Part shown: positions 1 through 8,523 of the stretch, one piece after another
How the letters are laid out: each line of letters starts with the position of its first letter
Position numbering within the stretch: position 1 is the first letter of the stretch
Source: a virus
Length of the DNA: 64,000 nucleotides
Virus record (IMG/VR): IMGVR_UViG_3300009034_002371
Coordinates: 18,762 to 82,761 of that record
Reading direction: 5' to 3' (one strand)
Program-made: the position numbers and the translations under genes
The notes under the pieces: generated by a model
Told to the model about the DNA's origin: nothing
Databases searched by the model: none
What the model saw: only the letters and a program-made list of their open reading frames with translations

Positions 1-632
1 GATCCACTGGAGTTCAACCAAAGCTTACATCGACGACTAAGTATATCCTTGCAGTCGACGCCCTATTGCGTATCCATGCCATTGATATCCGCCCGTTAAT
101 GTCGGATGGCTTTTTAGAGCCACCTCCCTTAATAGACACTTTCTGGAAAACATTCCAAGTTGCAGAGCGATGCGCAACTTCTTCATCGGATCCTGGTGAG
201 TGGCCTTGTTATCTTGCACGTATGAGACGGGACTTCGATACTCTTTTTCCTGCGATTAAACAGCCTGGGGACAATGATTTAGTGTTACATCATGGTGAGT
301 ACATAATGCCCAATTTGGGTTTTGTTCCTGTGGGCATTGGATGGGAGTGCCGTCCCTTCGATTGGGATGGTGCGTGTATCTCCTCGCGGTGGCATGATCT
401 AGCGTATATGACGTTACCCTCAAGTGATGTTGACATGTTACGTAGTCTCGATCCCAAGCTTGTGCGTAGATATGCAAATGGATTGGGTATATTTGAGGAA
501 GAGTGGGTTACTCTGCTGTTAAAAACATACGCGCAACACAGAATTCTTCAAGTCCTCCGCATGGTTGCTAAGTTTAAGAAGTTAGCTTATACCGACCTCG
601 TGGGTTATTATTTAGACATACTGATGAGATAG
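1..632 (+). CDS. APH/choline-kinase-like small-molecule kinase, C-terminal part (5' truncated by window edge)
   Basis: The frame is open from the left edge (first full codon at base 3), so the N-terminus is outside the window; the in-frame TTG at 66 is probably not a start. The visible ~209 residues resemble the C-lobe of aminoglycoside phosphotransferase-type kinases: HGEYIMPN (from base 291) has the spacing of the catalytic loop HGDxxxxN, and RPFDWDGA followed by RWHDLAYM matches the metal-binding and following-helix region. The catalytic Asp of the loop is Glu here (codon 297-299), so activity is uncertain. The gene ends 3 nt before the next ATG, so it is co-transcribed with the methyltransferase. 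Substrate unknown; a sugar or other small molecule would fit the neighbourhood. Confidence 0.6.
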   Translation, partial: STGVQPKLTSTTKYILAVDALLRIHAIDIRPLMSDGFLEPPPLIDTFWKTFQVAERCATSSSDPGEWPCYLARMRRDFDTLFPAIKQPGDNDLVLHHGEYIMPNLGFVPVGIGWECRPFDWDGACISSRWHDLAYMTLPSSDVDMLRSLDPKLVRRYANGLGIFEEEWVTLLLKTYAQHRILQVLRMVAKFKKLAYTDLVGYYLDILMR

Positions 633-635
633 GAT

Positions 636-1463
636 ATGGTTACTCTTACGAAACTAATTCCCATTCATAGAGTTACTGAGTGCCAGGGAGCCGCTGGGGA
701 GCTTACTGGGTACATGTGGGATAAAGGGTTTATTCTAACCAAAGGAGGTGATGAATTTACACGCCTGAAGATGAATGGGAAGAAATTCGCCACTATTACT
801 GAAGTTCCTACACCAGTTAGAGATGCACATGCCTCTGCGGATCGATTACGGGAGTTATTTAGTTCTATTAAAAGAACCGCTGGGACTGCATATCAGCCTG
901 TAATGGTTGCTGATGTAGATGCTCACGAGCCTCGAAGAACAGCAGATACTAGACTTAATTGGATAGCCCAGGCTTTGTCTGATATTTGTTTTCCGTTTGA
1001 AGGGTTATCGCTGCTCGATCTAGGGTGCTCGACAGGGTATATGTCTCTAGCTTTTGATGCCTATGGTTTCACTGTTACCGGTGTAGATGCTAATGCTACC
1101 TCTCTTGAGCTTGCGAACTGTGCAAGTGATGTTGTTAGAGGTAATGTTACTTTCATAAACGAGTGGTGTCTTAATTTTCTATCCCATACGTCGGGTAGTT
1201 ACGACGTGGTACTTTTACTAAATCTACTACATTGGCTACACAGGCAAAATAAGTGGGGCCCTCCCCAAGTTGAGGAATTTATTCAGTCGCTTGCCGACCG
1301 CACACGTATCGCTTTAGCACTTTCATTTTTCCCTAAAAGAGCGTGTATGGGAGAGCAGGGTAAAACTGAAGACTCAATCCGCCGCTGGGGTGAGGGTAAG
1401 TTCAGTGCAATAAAGTACTTAGGCGCCGGTAAGGCCTACCCCCTATGGCTATGTATACGGTAA
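636..1463 (+). CDS. class I SAM-dependent methyltransferase
   Basis: 275 residues. The middle of the protein has a clear motif I (LLDLGCSTGYMSLAF) followed by an acidic strand end (GVTVD-like, here VTGVDAN) and a motif IV-type strand (SYDVVLLLNLLHW), which define a Rossmann-fold class I methyltransferase. The N-terminal ~100 residues are unrelated to the fold and may recognise the substrate. The start ATG lies 3 nt after the upstream stop, with only weak Shine-Dalgarno character. Methyl acceptor unknown; O-methylation of a sugar is plausible by context but not shown. It is followed by an 88-nt gap with a candidate promoter before the two small virion-type genes, so it may end a transcription unit. 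Confidence 0.8.
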   Translation: MVTLTKLIPIHRVTECQGAAGELTGYMWDKGFILTKGGDEFTRLKMNGKKFATITEVPTPVRDAHASADRLRELFSSIKRTAGTAYQPVMVADVDAHEPRRTADTRLNWIAQALSDICFPFEGLSLLDLGCSTGYMSLAFDAYGFTVTGVDANATSLELANCASDVVRGNVTFINEWCLNFLSHTSGSYDVVLLLNLLHWLHRQNKWGPPQVEEFIQSLADRTRIALALSFFPKRACMGEQGKTEDSIRRWGEGKFSAIKYLGAGKAYPLWLCIR

Positions 1464-1496
1464 CAGACAAGTCGGAGAATATTGTTTGGGGGTAAA

Positions 1497-1510
1497 TGTG
1501 TAATAATAAT
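1497..1510 (+). promoter_or_regulatory. candidate phage promoter motif TGTGTAATAATAAT, copy 1
   Basis: This 14-mer occurs 42 nt upstream of the ATG at 1552 and again, perfectly, at 17970-17983, 20 nt upstream of the ATG at 18004. Both copies lie in rare intergenic gaps in front of small unknown proteins of similar pattern. No sigma70 -35/-10 pair is evident. A promoter role is inferred from position and repetition only. Confidence 0.35.
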
Positions 1511-1551
1511 TGTCTTATATTTCTTGTACTCGATGATTGGAGGTAGTAAAA

Positions 1552-1983
1552 ATGGCTGAAACTGCTGTACAACAGGAGAAGAAGGACAAATTTATCTTTG
1601 GTTGTATCCACGATCAGAACGTAGTGCTTCCTGATCTCATAACTGGACCGAGGGGATCGGAAGGTGCTCTCAGGTTTGAGCCAGGACAGGTGGTTGATCT
1701 TGAAGATTACTTCTCTGGACCTCGGCTTAGAAGATCTAGGTCCCTGAAGCTAGCTATCAATGAGGGATGGCTAATTCCCTGTAAGAGTGTTGATCAGAAG
1801 GTGACACCCAAGAAACGGATCGTAGAGAGTGGTGAAGCTCCTATTAACGAGTTCGATATGAGGTTAGCTGAGGAACTCGATAAGGAGGAGGCAGAGCTAG
1901 AGAGGCTCAAGCAGGGACATGACGCTCTTGGAGCCCGTGCAAGAAGAGTGAGAGCCCGGCAGGCGGCTGAAAAAGGGACTTGA
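1552..1983 (+). CDS. small virion-type protein of unknown function, coiled-coil C-terminus
   Basis: 143 residues from ATG 1552, chosen because GGAGG (1539-1543) sits 8 nt upstream; an in-frame TTG at 1537 has no such site. I do not recognise a named family. The N-terminal half has the pattern 'VVLPDLITGP... VVDLEDYF... SRSLKLAINEGWLIP', a type often seen in small myophage structural-module proteins; the C-terminal ~50 residues are charged, heptad-like and rich in Glu/Arg (AEELDKEEAELERLKQ), probably a coiled coil. The next gene begins 1 nt after its stop. The pair probably belongs to the head/neck morphogenesis region continuing from the left of the window. Function not assigned. Confidence 0.6.
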   Translation: MAETAVQQEKKDKFIFGCIHDQNVVLPDLITGPRGSEGALRFEPGQVVDLEDYFSGPRLRRSRSLKLAINEGWLIPCKSVDQKVTPKKRIVESGEAPINEFDMRLAEELDKEEAELERLKQGHDALGARARRVRARQAAEKGT

Positions 1984-1984
1984 G

Positions 1985-2326
1985 ATGAAGGTTATTCATA
2001 CCGCACCTGGGGGCCCCACGGTTTATATTACCGACTTAGGACTTCGGCTTGGTCAGGCTAGTGAAATGTTTGTTCCAGTTCGTAAAGCTGCTGGTTCCGC
2101 GGATCTGGTGAATGCCATAGAGAGGAACCTTGTCCGCATTAAATTTACAGCAGCCGAGGGGAATCATCCTGATCTTCAGGAGCTGTTGTCACGAGTCGAG
2201 CAAGCTGAGGCAAAGCGGGAGGGACAGTTACTATATGCCAAGGTGAAAGAGACCATGGAAACCGGGCGGATGGCCTCTTCCTCTGTCCCAGTACGTCCTG
2301 CGGTGCTTGAACCTGTGACCCCATAG
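1985..2326 (+). CDS. small virion-type protein of unknown function
   Basis: 113 residues, ATG 1985, one nucleotide after the preceding stop and probably translationally coupled to it. The first ~55 residues (VYITDLGLRLGQ... SADLVNAIERNLVRIK) share a loose 'DL...S..L..AI...L..I' pattern with the preceding gene product and with the one at 18004, so the three may be divergent relatives; this is pattern similarity by eye only. The C-terminal half is helical and charged, ending in a Pro-rich stretch. No enzymatic motif. Probably a structural or assembly protein by context. Confidence 0.55.
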   Translation: MKVIHTAPGGPTVYITDLGLRLGQASEMFVPVRKAAGSADLVNAIERNLVRIKFTAAEGNHPDLQELLSRVEQAEAKREGQLLYAKVKETMETGRMASSSVPVRPAVLEPVTP

Positions 2327-2340
2327 TGTGTAGTCCAAAT

Positions 2341-2366
2341 GTGGAGGAGTCGTGAGGCTCCTCCAC
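2341..2366 (+). terminator. perfect 9-bp hairpin between virion genes and glycosyltransferase block
   Basis: GTGGAGGAG (2341-2349) and CTCCTCCAC (2358-2366) form a perfect 9-bp stem with an 8-nt loop. It lies 15 nt after the stop of the previous gene and 20 nt before the next start. No T-run follows (GCAAAACGG), so it is not a classical intrinsic terminator; it may be a processing or stability element, or a weak terminator. Confidence 0.35.
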
Positions 2367-2385
2367 GCAAAACGGAGAGGGTAAA

Positions 2386-3606
2386 GTGGCTATACGATTA
2401 GGATTGCATGCACCATTCATCTTTGGCCCTGTTGGTTTTGCACGTGTTGGTAGGATGATGGCTCTTGGGCTTAATAATCTTGGTGTGGAGGTGCGATTAA
2501 AAGGTGTAAAAAATCCAAGATACAACAGGGTCATAGCAAAGGAAGAATATGATCGTCTAAAAAGTTTTGCACAGGAGACATGGGAGCCAGATATTTGGGT
2601 TGCCCTGTCCCCCGGTTGTGGTTTTCTTAAAGATGTGAAGGGTTGGAACATAGGTATGTCTATGTGGGAAACACCAGAGCTTCCGGGGTTCGGGCGCCAT
2701 TGTAAACATGTTGATGAGGTTTGGGTTCCCTCTCCCTTTAATTGGAAGATATTTCACGGTTCTGAAAGTAGTAGTGTACCCAGAGAAAGTCTATCCTATA
2801 TGCCCCTTGGGGTAGACACCCGCCTTTATTCCCCACATACCCCATCGATCCGTATTACGGATGACTTTCAAACCAGCTTTGATTTCATCTATGGAATAGT
2901 TTGTGGTTATTCGGCGCGGAAGGGTGTGGACCTCATGTTAACTGCCCACCATGAGCTTTTTGACCATGAGGATAGTGTAGCACTCTTTGTGAAGGGTGAT
3001 CATTTTGGTCAGAGGCTGCTTCCAAAAGATATCCAATCCATGTACAACGGGAAGACTTTAGTAGATCTTTCTGATCAGCCTCCCAGAGTAAGAGAGGAGA
3101 TTGAGCAGAAGGTGTGTAAGCATAAGCCTACTATACTGTACAATTTTGCTAGTCTTAGCGATGCAGATCTTAGCGAAGTCTATAACTCATTAGATGCTTT
3201 TGTTTTCCCATCCCGTGGAGAAGGATTTGGACTACCCCCTCTGGAAGCAATGAGTTGTGAGCTCCCTGTAATTGGGACCGCAGCGACAGGAATGAAAGAG
3301 TTTATGCTTGATGAGTTTAGTTACCCTGTACGCTCAAGGGGTTGGAAGATATGTACTGGTTGCGATTGGATTACTCCTGACTACCGTGGGCAGTTATTTG
3401 TGGATCCAGATTATATACAGTACAGGGATGCGCTTTGGGAGGTTTATTCTGATCGTGAGGCCGCTAAAGTCAAAGGAAAAAAAGCGCGTGAGTTTGTGAT
3501 TGAGAATTACAGTTTTGAAGTTGCAACAGCTAGGATGAAGAGAAGGTTAGAAGAGATAGTGGGTGGTCATATGACGACAGAAAACTTCTGGCCGGAGGGG
3601 GTGTAG
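2386..3606 (+). CDS. GT4-like glycosyltransferase (GT-B fold)
   Basis: 406 residues from GTG 2386 with GGAGAGG (2374-2380) 5 nt upstream. The C-terminal half is a typical group 1 glycosyltransferase donor-binding domain: 'YGIVCGYSARKGVDLML' opens it, and EGFGLPPLE gives the E-x7-E signature (E279 and E287), followed by 'CELPVIGTAATGMKEF'. The N-terminal Rossmann domain begins 'GLHAPFIFGPVGFARVGRMM'. A retaining transfer from a nucleotide sugar is expected for the family. It is the first gene of the glycosylation block and is followed after 3 nt by a second GT4-like gene. Acceptor and sugar unknown. Confidence 0.88.
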   Translation: MAIRLGLHAPFIFGPVGFARVGRMMALGLNNLGVEVRLKGVKNPRYNRVIAKEEYDRLKSFAQETWEPDIWVALSPGCGFLKDVKGWNIGMSMWETPELPGFGRHCKHVDEVWVPSPFNWKIFHGSESSSVPRESLSYMPLGVDTRLYSPHTPSIRITDDFQTSFDFIYGIVCGYSARKGVDLMLTAHHELFDHEDSVALFVKGDHFGQRLLPKDIQSMYNGKTLVDLSDQPPRVREEIEQKVCKHKPTILYNFASLSDADLSEVYNSLDAFVFPSRGEGFGLPPLEAMSCELPVIGTAATGMKEFMLDEFSYPVRSRGWKICTGCDWITPDYRGQLFVDPDYIQYRDALWEVYSDREAAKVKGKKAREFVIENYSFEVATARMKRRLEEIVGGHMTTENFWPEGV

Positions 3607-3609
3607 GCT

Positions 3610-5466
3610 ATTTACTTCCTTTATGCTTCGGAGATCCCATATCACCATAGCGGCGGTGCCTGTCGAAGTGTACAGACGTTATTTAAGGAACTTAGTAAAA
3701 GCGGGCATTCCTGCCTTAGCATTTCTAGGATCCCAGGTGAAAAACATGTTGCCATAGATGGTGTAAAATGTTTACGCACTGCGGTCCCCGAGAGGTGGTT
3801 GGAGAGTATCCTCAAAGATCGGGGTCCGGGAGGGAAGATTGTTCTCGCCCAGCTTGCAGGGGATTCGTGGGTAGTGAAGCTTGCAAAGCAATATAAGGTT
3901 CCTTCTATTTTGCGTATTCCTTCTTTTACTGAGTATATCTGTACAGCTTACGCTAAATTTATACGCTGTTTAAGGCCTTGCTTATCAGGGAACAAATGTC
4001 CGCATAGAGTTGTCAATAGGGCAGTTAGAGAGGCATCGGCAGTTATTACAAGTAGTTATTTTGCAGCAACACTTGTGAAGCAATTTTACGACAAGGATGC
4101 TTTAGTAGTTTACCCATCTATAGATCCGGAGGAGCATTTGGTAAAGAAGACTGGGCATAAAGTGACTCTGATAAATGGGACTCCGGTAAAAGGTATGGGT
4201 GTCCTTCTTAAAGTGGCTAAAAAGCACAAGGAGTTTTCATATATGGTTGTTAGAAATCCTCCCCCGCTTGATAAGTCCTGGAAGGATTATGATATACAGC
4301 TTCTTCCAGGAAGAGACGACATGCATGCTGTGTGGGAGCAAACGAGAATCCTTCTAGTTCCTTCTTTGGTGGCAGAGTCGTTTGGCAGGGTTTGTGTTGA
4401 GGCGGGTATAAATGGAATCCCTGTAATAGCTTCCGATCGTGGGGGGTTACCTGAAGCAGCTGGTCCTGCGGCAGTGATTCCTGTTGAAGATATCAAGGCG
4501 TGGCAACAGGAAGTCTATAAGTTAATGACTGATTCAAAGTACTATGCAACTCGTAGCGCTTCGGCTAGGGAGCATGCTACGCAGTTTGATGTAGTTACCT
4601 CAACAGATAGATTTGCACGGTTGGCTGAGGAACTTTTAGCTGGAAGAGAAGCCGCCCCACTTATTACGAGACTCAACAAGTCTATAATAGAACCTAGTAA
4701 GGTACCTAGAGTAGCACTCTTCGGTCCATGGATTGGGGAATTTGGTTGGGAAGTAGCTACATGGCAGCCTTGGTGCAGAAAGCAGGCAAGAAAATACGAC
4801 AAAGTATATGTGTGCAGTTTCCCCGGTATGGGAGCTCTCTATGAGGACTTTGCGGAGTTTGTACCTCATAGTTATCCTAGACGAGAGGTTTTATGGACGC
4901 TGGATAGGGGTGTGGACCTTTCTAAGGTTGCATATAACAGACCTGCTGATGTTACTACCTTGGTGAATCCTATATGGGAATACCGGATTGATGGAGAGTT
5001 TATAAAATTTGGTAAGGGTCACAACACTCAGTTTGGCTGCCTCATACACGCTGCTAAACACCTGGCGGATGATAAGCTTTGTAAAAATTATCCAGAGAAG
5101 CTTTGGCGGGAGATTGTAGCAGAGCTGCCAGGAAGTGTTGCTTCTATAGGGACTGGGGCAGATTTGCACATAGCGGGGACAGTGGATCGGAGAGGTATCC
5201 CGCTTAATGAGTTGATGGATCTTATGGCTGGATGTAGGGTTGTTGTTGGGGGCAGCTCTGGTCCCATGCATCTTGCCGCCTTTTGCGGTGCTGCTGTTGT
5301 TGTCTGGGGACCGCGAAACGCGTCTTTTGAGCCGCTCAATCGAAGGTATACGAAGGCATGGAACCCATTTGGAACAAGGGTAGAGTACATCTTTGCAGAT
5401 GATTGGAAGCCGCTTCCTGCTGGTGTGGTATCAGCAGTGCGGAGGGTGTTGGAAAATACGTCATGA
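3610..5466 (+). CDS. two-domain glycosyltransferase: GT4-like N-half fused to GT9 (heptosyltransferase-like) C-half; likely ATT start
   Basis: The frame holds no ATG/GTG/TTG until 3799, but the residues encoded from 3610 (IYFLYASEIPYHHSGGACRS...) are a complete GT4 first strand and glycine-rich loop. GGAGGGGG (3594-3601) lies 8 nt before ATT 3610, so I propose an ATT start; the alternative TTG 3799 would remove 63 residues of the fold. GT4 signature ESFGRVCVE gives E256/E264. From about residue 365 a second domain starts (FGPWIGEFGWEVATWQPW) and ends with VVVGGSSGPMHLAAFCGAA, the donor-site pattern of ADP-heptose:LPS heptosyltransferase-like GT9 proteins. The stop TGA overlaps the next ATG. 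Two successive transfers by one polypeptide are possible (inference). Confidence 0.8.
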   Translation: MYFLYASEIPYHHSGGACRSVQTLFKELSKSGHSCLSISRIPGEKHVAIDGVKCLRTAVPERWLESILKDRGPGGKIVLAQLAGDSWVVKLAKQYKVPSILRIPSFTEYICTAYAKFIRCLRPCLSGNKCPHRVVNRAVREASAVITSSYFAATLVKQFYDKDALVVYPSIDPEEHLVKKTGHKVTLINGTPVKGMGVLLKVAKKHKEFSYMVVRNPPPLDKSWKDYDIQLLPGRDDMHAVWEQTRILLVPSLVAESFGRVCVEAGINGIPVIASDRGGLPEAAGPAAVIPVEDIKAWQQEVYKLMTDSKYYATRSASAREHATQFDVVTSTDRFARLAEELLAGREAAPLITRLNKSIIEPSKVPRVALFGPWIGEFGWEVATWQPWCRKQARKYDKVYVCSFPGMGALYEDFAEFVPHSYPRREVLWTLDRGVDLSKVAYNRPADVTTLVNPIWEYRIDGEFIKFGKGHNTQFGCLIHAAKHLADDKLCKNYPEKLWREIVAELPGSVASIGTGADLHIAGTVDRRGIPLNELMDLMAGCRVVVGGSSGPMHLAAFCGAAVVVWGPRNASFEPLNRRYTKAWNPFGTRVEYIFADDWKPLPAGVVSAVRRVLENTS

Positions 5467-6452
5467 AGGTTCTCTTCGTTACCAGAGTTCCACCGGAGGT
5501 TATAGCGTGGAAGGCTCAGAATGCACTACCCCGGGTCCGCCATCTCCCTTGCGAGCTTGTAGAATGTTACTCTGCCGAGGATGTACGTAACCATATTGGC
5601 ACCGCTGATGTGATTTTATTGGATAATGGTTACAGATATGTACCTTTTTGGGATGAAATTACGTTTATCAACACAGCCTCCTTGTATACTGGTAGGTTTC
5701 ATGTTGATATGTGGCTTCCTCGTGAGAGCGGCACTCCAGCTACCTGGAATGAGAGCTCTATAAGTTTTAACGTGCGTATCATTGCCTACCGTAAGCTCCA
5801 GAAGGAGTACCGACCTGGATGGCAGAATGTGTTTTGGTCTCCTCACTGCATAGACGCTCAACACTATGACGTTCTTCGCGATATTGATGTTTTATTTTGG
5901 GGGGCGTGTAGTCCACAATATCCGTTTCGGCAGTTTGTGTCCCAGAAACTAAAAGAGTGTGTTGTTGGGAATGGGGTACCTATAGATCCCTTTCTGACTA
6001 TGTACGATGTAGTAGTTGCACGTCGTAAATACAAGTATGGTGTCGTACGTTTTGTTTCGAACCCAGTAGATTGGCAACCACCACAAGTACAAACAATGTA
6101 CGGCTACTACGGTCCCCGATTGTTCAGGTTACTGTCTAGGGCTAGAGTTTGTTGTACGGGACCGGCCTGGGGCGTTCCGGTTGGTAAGTATATAGAACAT
6201 GCTGCTTGTGGTGCAGTGAGTTTAACTACGGATTTCTCTGATAGAGAAGCTTTGGGGTTTAGTCATGAGGAGAATATTTGGGTTACCGATAAGCGGCACT
6301 TCATGGGGGACCTCACCCATTTGTTAGAACGTGATAATGTGGTACAAGCGATATCGAGGAACGCGAGGGAGCTTGTAGAGACGCGTCATACTTTAGCTAT
6401 TCGGGCACGAGAGTTATATAAGTTTCTATGTAAGGCGACAGGGAAAGAATGA
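5463..6452 (+). CDS. CgeB-like glycosyltransferase (Glyco_trans_1_2 type), paralogue 1
   Basis: 329 residues from ATG 5463 (ATGA overlap with the previous stop); an upstream GTG-type extension in the same frame lies wholly inside the previous gene and lacks family conservation. The N-terminal Rossmann half starts MKVLFVTRVP. Family signature FWSPHCID...DIDVLFWG at about residues 123-147, then the C-terminal donor domain: VGKYIEHAACGAVSL, 'DREALGFSHEENIWV', and the final helix 'NARELVETRHTLAIRARELY', all matching the CgeB/Glyco_trans_1_2 pattern. First of four tandem paralogues; each ends with an ATGA or GTGA overlap with the next. Sugar and acceptor unknown; the expansion suggests transfer to several positions or acceptors. 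Confidence 0.8.
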   Translation: MKVLFVTRVPPEVIAWKAQNALPRVRHLPCELVECYSAEDVRNHIGTADVILLDNGYRYVPFWDEITFINTASLYTGRFHVDMWLPRESGTPATWNESSISFNVRIIAYRKLQKEYRPGWQNVFWSPHCIDAQHYDVLRDIDVLFWGACSPQYPFRQFVSQKLKECVVGNGVPIDPFLTMYDVVVARRKYKYGVVRFVSNPVDWQPPQVQTMYGYYGPRLFRLLSRARVCCTGPAWGVPVGKYIEHAACGAVSLTTDFSDREALGFSHEENIWVTDKRHFMGDLTHLLERDNVVQAISRNARELVETRHTLAIRARELYKFLCKATGKE

Positions 6453-7540
6453 AGGTTGTTTTTGCTACTAAGCGTGTCAGTAAGTTAAGAAGGTTATCGC
6501 TTGTACGGCCAAATGATATGTTAAGACATCTACCGTGCAAGGTGGTTGAATGTTATTCTGCAGCTGATGTACGTAAGCATGTAAAAACTGCTGATGTAGT
6601 GCTTCTCGATTTCTTTAGAGCTATGAACTTAGCTCTTAATTATATTCACTATTGGAAGGATCTTACGTTTCTCAACGAGTTAGATATCCCCGTTGGTTGG
6701 TTCTATTGGGGTGTGTGGCCGCAGCATGGGAAAATTGTTAAACCAATGCTTAACGCTATTAAGATTGACTTTTACCTAGCCCTCCAGCAGGAGATCGTGA
6801 GGGAGTTTCGACAGCATTGGCTTGATGATACATTCTGGTGCCCATCCAGTATGGCAGTACAAAATTACAACGTTCCCAGGGACATAGATATACTACTCTG
6901 GGGCACAGTTGGCATTCCCTCAAAACATACGTATCCGTACCGGGAGTTTCTGAGGAGGGAGTTGAAGAGGCGCATTATCAAGAAGATCGAGGATGTCGAT
7001 CCCTGGCTATCGACCTACAGTATAAGTATCGGGGGGCGTAAGTACAAGTATGCTCGATTACGTCGATTACAGATTGATCGACCCAGTTCGCGGCAAATGA
7101 AGTATGGGTACTATGGACCGAAGCTGCACGAGCTAGTGTCACGAGCTAAGATTTGTCCAACAGGTCCGCATCGCGACAGAATTCCCCTTGGCAAATATTT
7201 TGAGAATGCAGCCTGTGGTGCGGTTACTATGAGTATCAGGTTCGTTGATGATGCAGCTCTCGGCTTCGAGCATGGCAAAACTATTTGGTTTACTGACAGG
7301 AAGTTTCCGTCATACCCACGCTTTTCAAAAAATGATATAAGGTTTCCGAGCCATTGGCAAGAGATCCTTAACAGTAAGGAACATGATTTTTTTGGCGATC
7401 TTGCTTATTTGTTAGAACACCAGGAGGTGATACAGGAGATATCAAACAATGCAAGAGAACTCATCCGAACGAGACATACTCCAGAGGTTCGAGCACTTGG
7501 GTTGTATAAATTCTTGTGCGAGAGGGTGGAAGAATCGTGA
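6449..7540 (+). CDS. CgeB-like glycosyltransferase, paralogue 2
   Basis: 363 residues, ATG 6449 overlapping the stop of paralogue 1. Same architecture: MKVVFATKRVS start, FWCPSSMAVQNYNVPRDID followed by ILLWG in the centre, and C-terminal LGKYFENAACGAVTM with 'AALGFEHGKTIWF'. It differs from its siblings by an insertion of about 30 residues after that motif ('RKFPSYPRFSKNDIRFPSHW'), just before the terminal 'FFGDLAYLLEH' helix. The bases around 7184-7220 are nearly identical to those in paralogue 3 (around 8249-8285), a sign of recent duplication or gene conversion. Confidence 0.78.
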   Translation: MKVVFATKRVSKLRRLSLVRPNDMLRHLPCKVVECYSAADVRKHVKTADVVLLDFFRAMNLALNYIHYWKDLTFLNELDIPVGWFYWGVWPQHGKIVKPMLNAIKIDFYLALQQEIVREFRQHWLDDTFWCPSSMAVQNYNVPRDIDILLWGTVGIPSKHTYPYREFLRRELKRRIIKKIEDVDPWLSTYSISIGGRKYKYARLRRLQIDRPSSRQMKYGYYGPKLHELVSRAKICPTGPHRDRIPLGKYFENAACGAVTMSIRFVDDAALGFEHGKTIWFTDRKFPSYPRFSKNDIRFPSHWQEILNSKEHDFFGDLAYLLEHQEVIQEISNNARELIRTRHTPEVRALGLYKFLCERVEES

Positions 7541-8523
7541 AAATTTTATTTGTCCCAGCACGCGTGCATAGCTTGTGCCGAGAAAAGGCTGTATGGATAC
7601 GTTCTATGATGAGACATCTACCCTGTGATATGGTAGAGTGTTACTCTCCTGCTGATGTTCGTGCCCATTTGAAAGGGGCTCATGTAGTCTTGTTGGATAT
7701 TCCTAGGTTCATCCCTTTTTTGAAAAGTCTTACGTTTCTTAACAAAGCTAAAGTGTTCAAGGCTATATATTACTGTGATATATGGCGCCCTTATGAGCTT
7801 GATGAGCTTATAAAGCCTAACGTGCATCTAGTACCGGTGCGGAAGCTTGTAGAGAGGTATAGGGCCGAGTGGTTGCGTAGTATGTTTTGGACTCCTGCAA
7901 GCATGGACGTTCAAGAATATGATTTACCACGAGACATAGATGTTTTGTTCTGGGGAACGTTTAGCTACCCCACAGTGGGTACTTACCCGTTCCGGGAGTT
8001 TGTTAGGATATGGTTAAAAGAGCACATTGTTGACAAGATCTCGCAAGTTGATCCGCATTTGGCCATGTACCATGTAGAGATTGGGGGCCGTAAGTACGTG
8101 TATGCTCTGCTAAAGTCTGTTCCTGGTTTGCACTCACGTAACCCAAATAAGGTACAAGCAACATATGGCTATTACGGTGAAAGGTTGTATAGACTAGTTT
8201 CAAGGTCTAAGATTTGCTGTGCCGGACCAAAACTGAAACGTGGTGTTCCCCTTGGCAAATATTTTGAGAATGCAGCCTGTGGCGCTGTTTCTATAAGTCG
8301 CGAGTTCACTGATAGAGAGGCTTTAGGCTTCGAGCATAAAAAGAATATCTGGATTACAGGTACGAAACATTTTGCAAGTGGTCTTACTTACCTATTAGAG
8401 CATGATGACGTGGTAAGGGAGATGTCGGGTAATGCAAGAGAGCTCATTCGGGCGAGACATACCCGGGGGATCCGGGCGCGGGAGCTGTATAAATTCTTAT
8501 CTAAGAAAACGGGGAAAGTATGA
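7537..8523 (+). CDS. CgeB-like glycosyltransferase, paralogue 3
   Basis: 328 residues. I choose GTG 7537 (GTGA overlap with the previous stop) because the product then begins MKILFVPARVHS like all siblings; the in-frame GTG 7516 would add seven non-conserved residues. Signature FWTPASMDVQEYDLPRDID then VLFWG, C-terminal LGKYFENAACGAVSI, 'REALGFEHKKNIWI' and 'NARELIRARHTRGIRARELY'. The acceptor-side N-terminal half diverges much more among paralogues than the C-terminal donor half, suggesting one donor sugar class and different acceptors (inference). Confidence 0.78.
   Translation: MKILFVPARVHSLCREKAVWIRSMMRHLPCDMVECYSPADVRAHLKGAHVVLLDIPRFIPFLKSLTFLNKAKVFKAIYYCDIWRPYELDELIKPNVHLVPVRKLVERYRAEWLRSMFWTPASMDVQEYDLPRDIDVLFWGTFSYPTVGTYPFREFVRIWLKEHIVDKISQVDPHLAMYHVEIGGRKYVYALLKSVPGLHSRNPNKVQATYGYYGERLYRLVSRSKICCAGPKLKRGVPLGKYFENAACGAVSISREFTDREALGFEHKKNIWITGTKHFASGLTYLLEHDDVVREMSGNARELIRARHTRGIRARELYKFLSKKTGKV

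Noticed and set aside
3604-3606. Recoded TAG (code 15) joining the two GT4-like genes
   Set aside because: Many genes in the window end at TAG with a normal start right after it; a general TAG reassignment would destroy them. Local read-through remains possible but is not needed.
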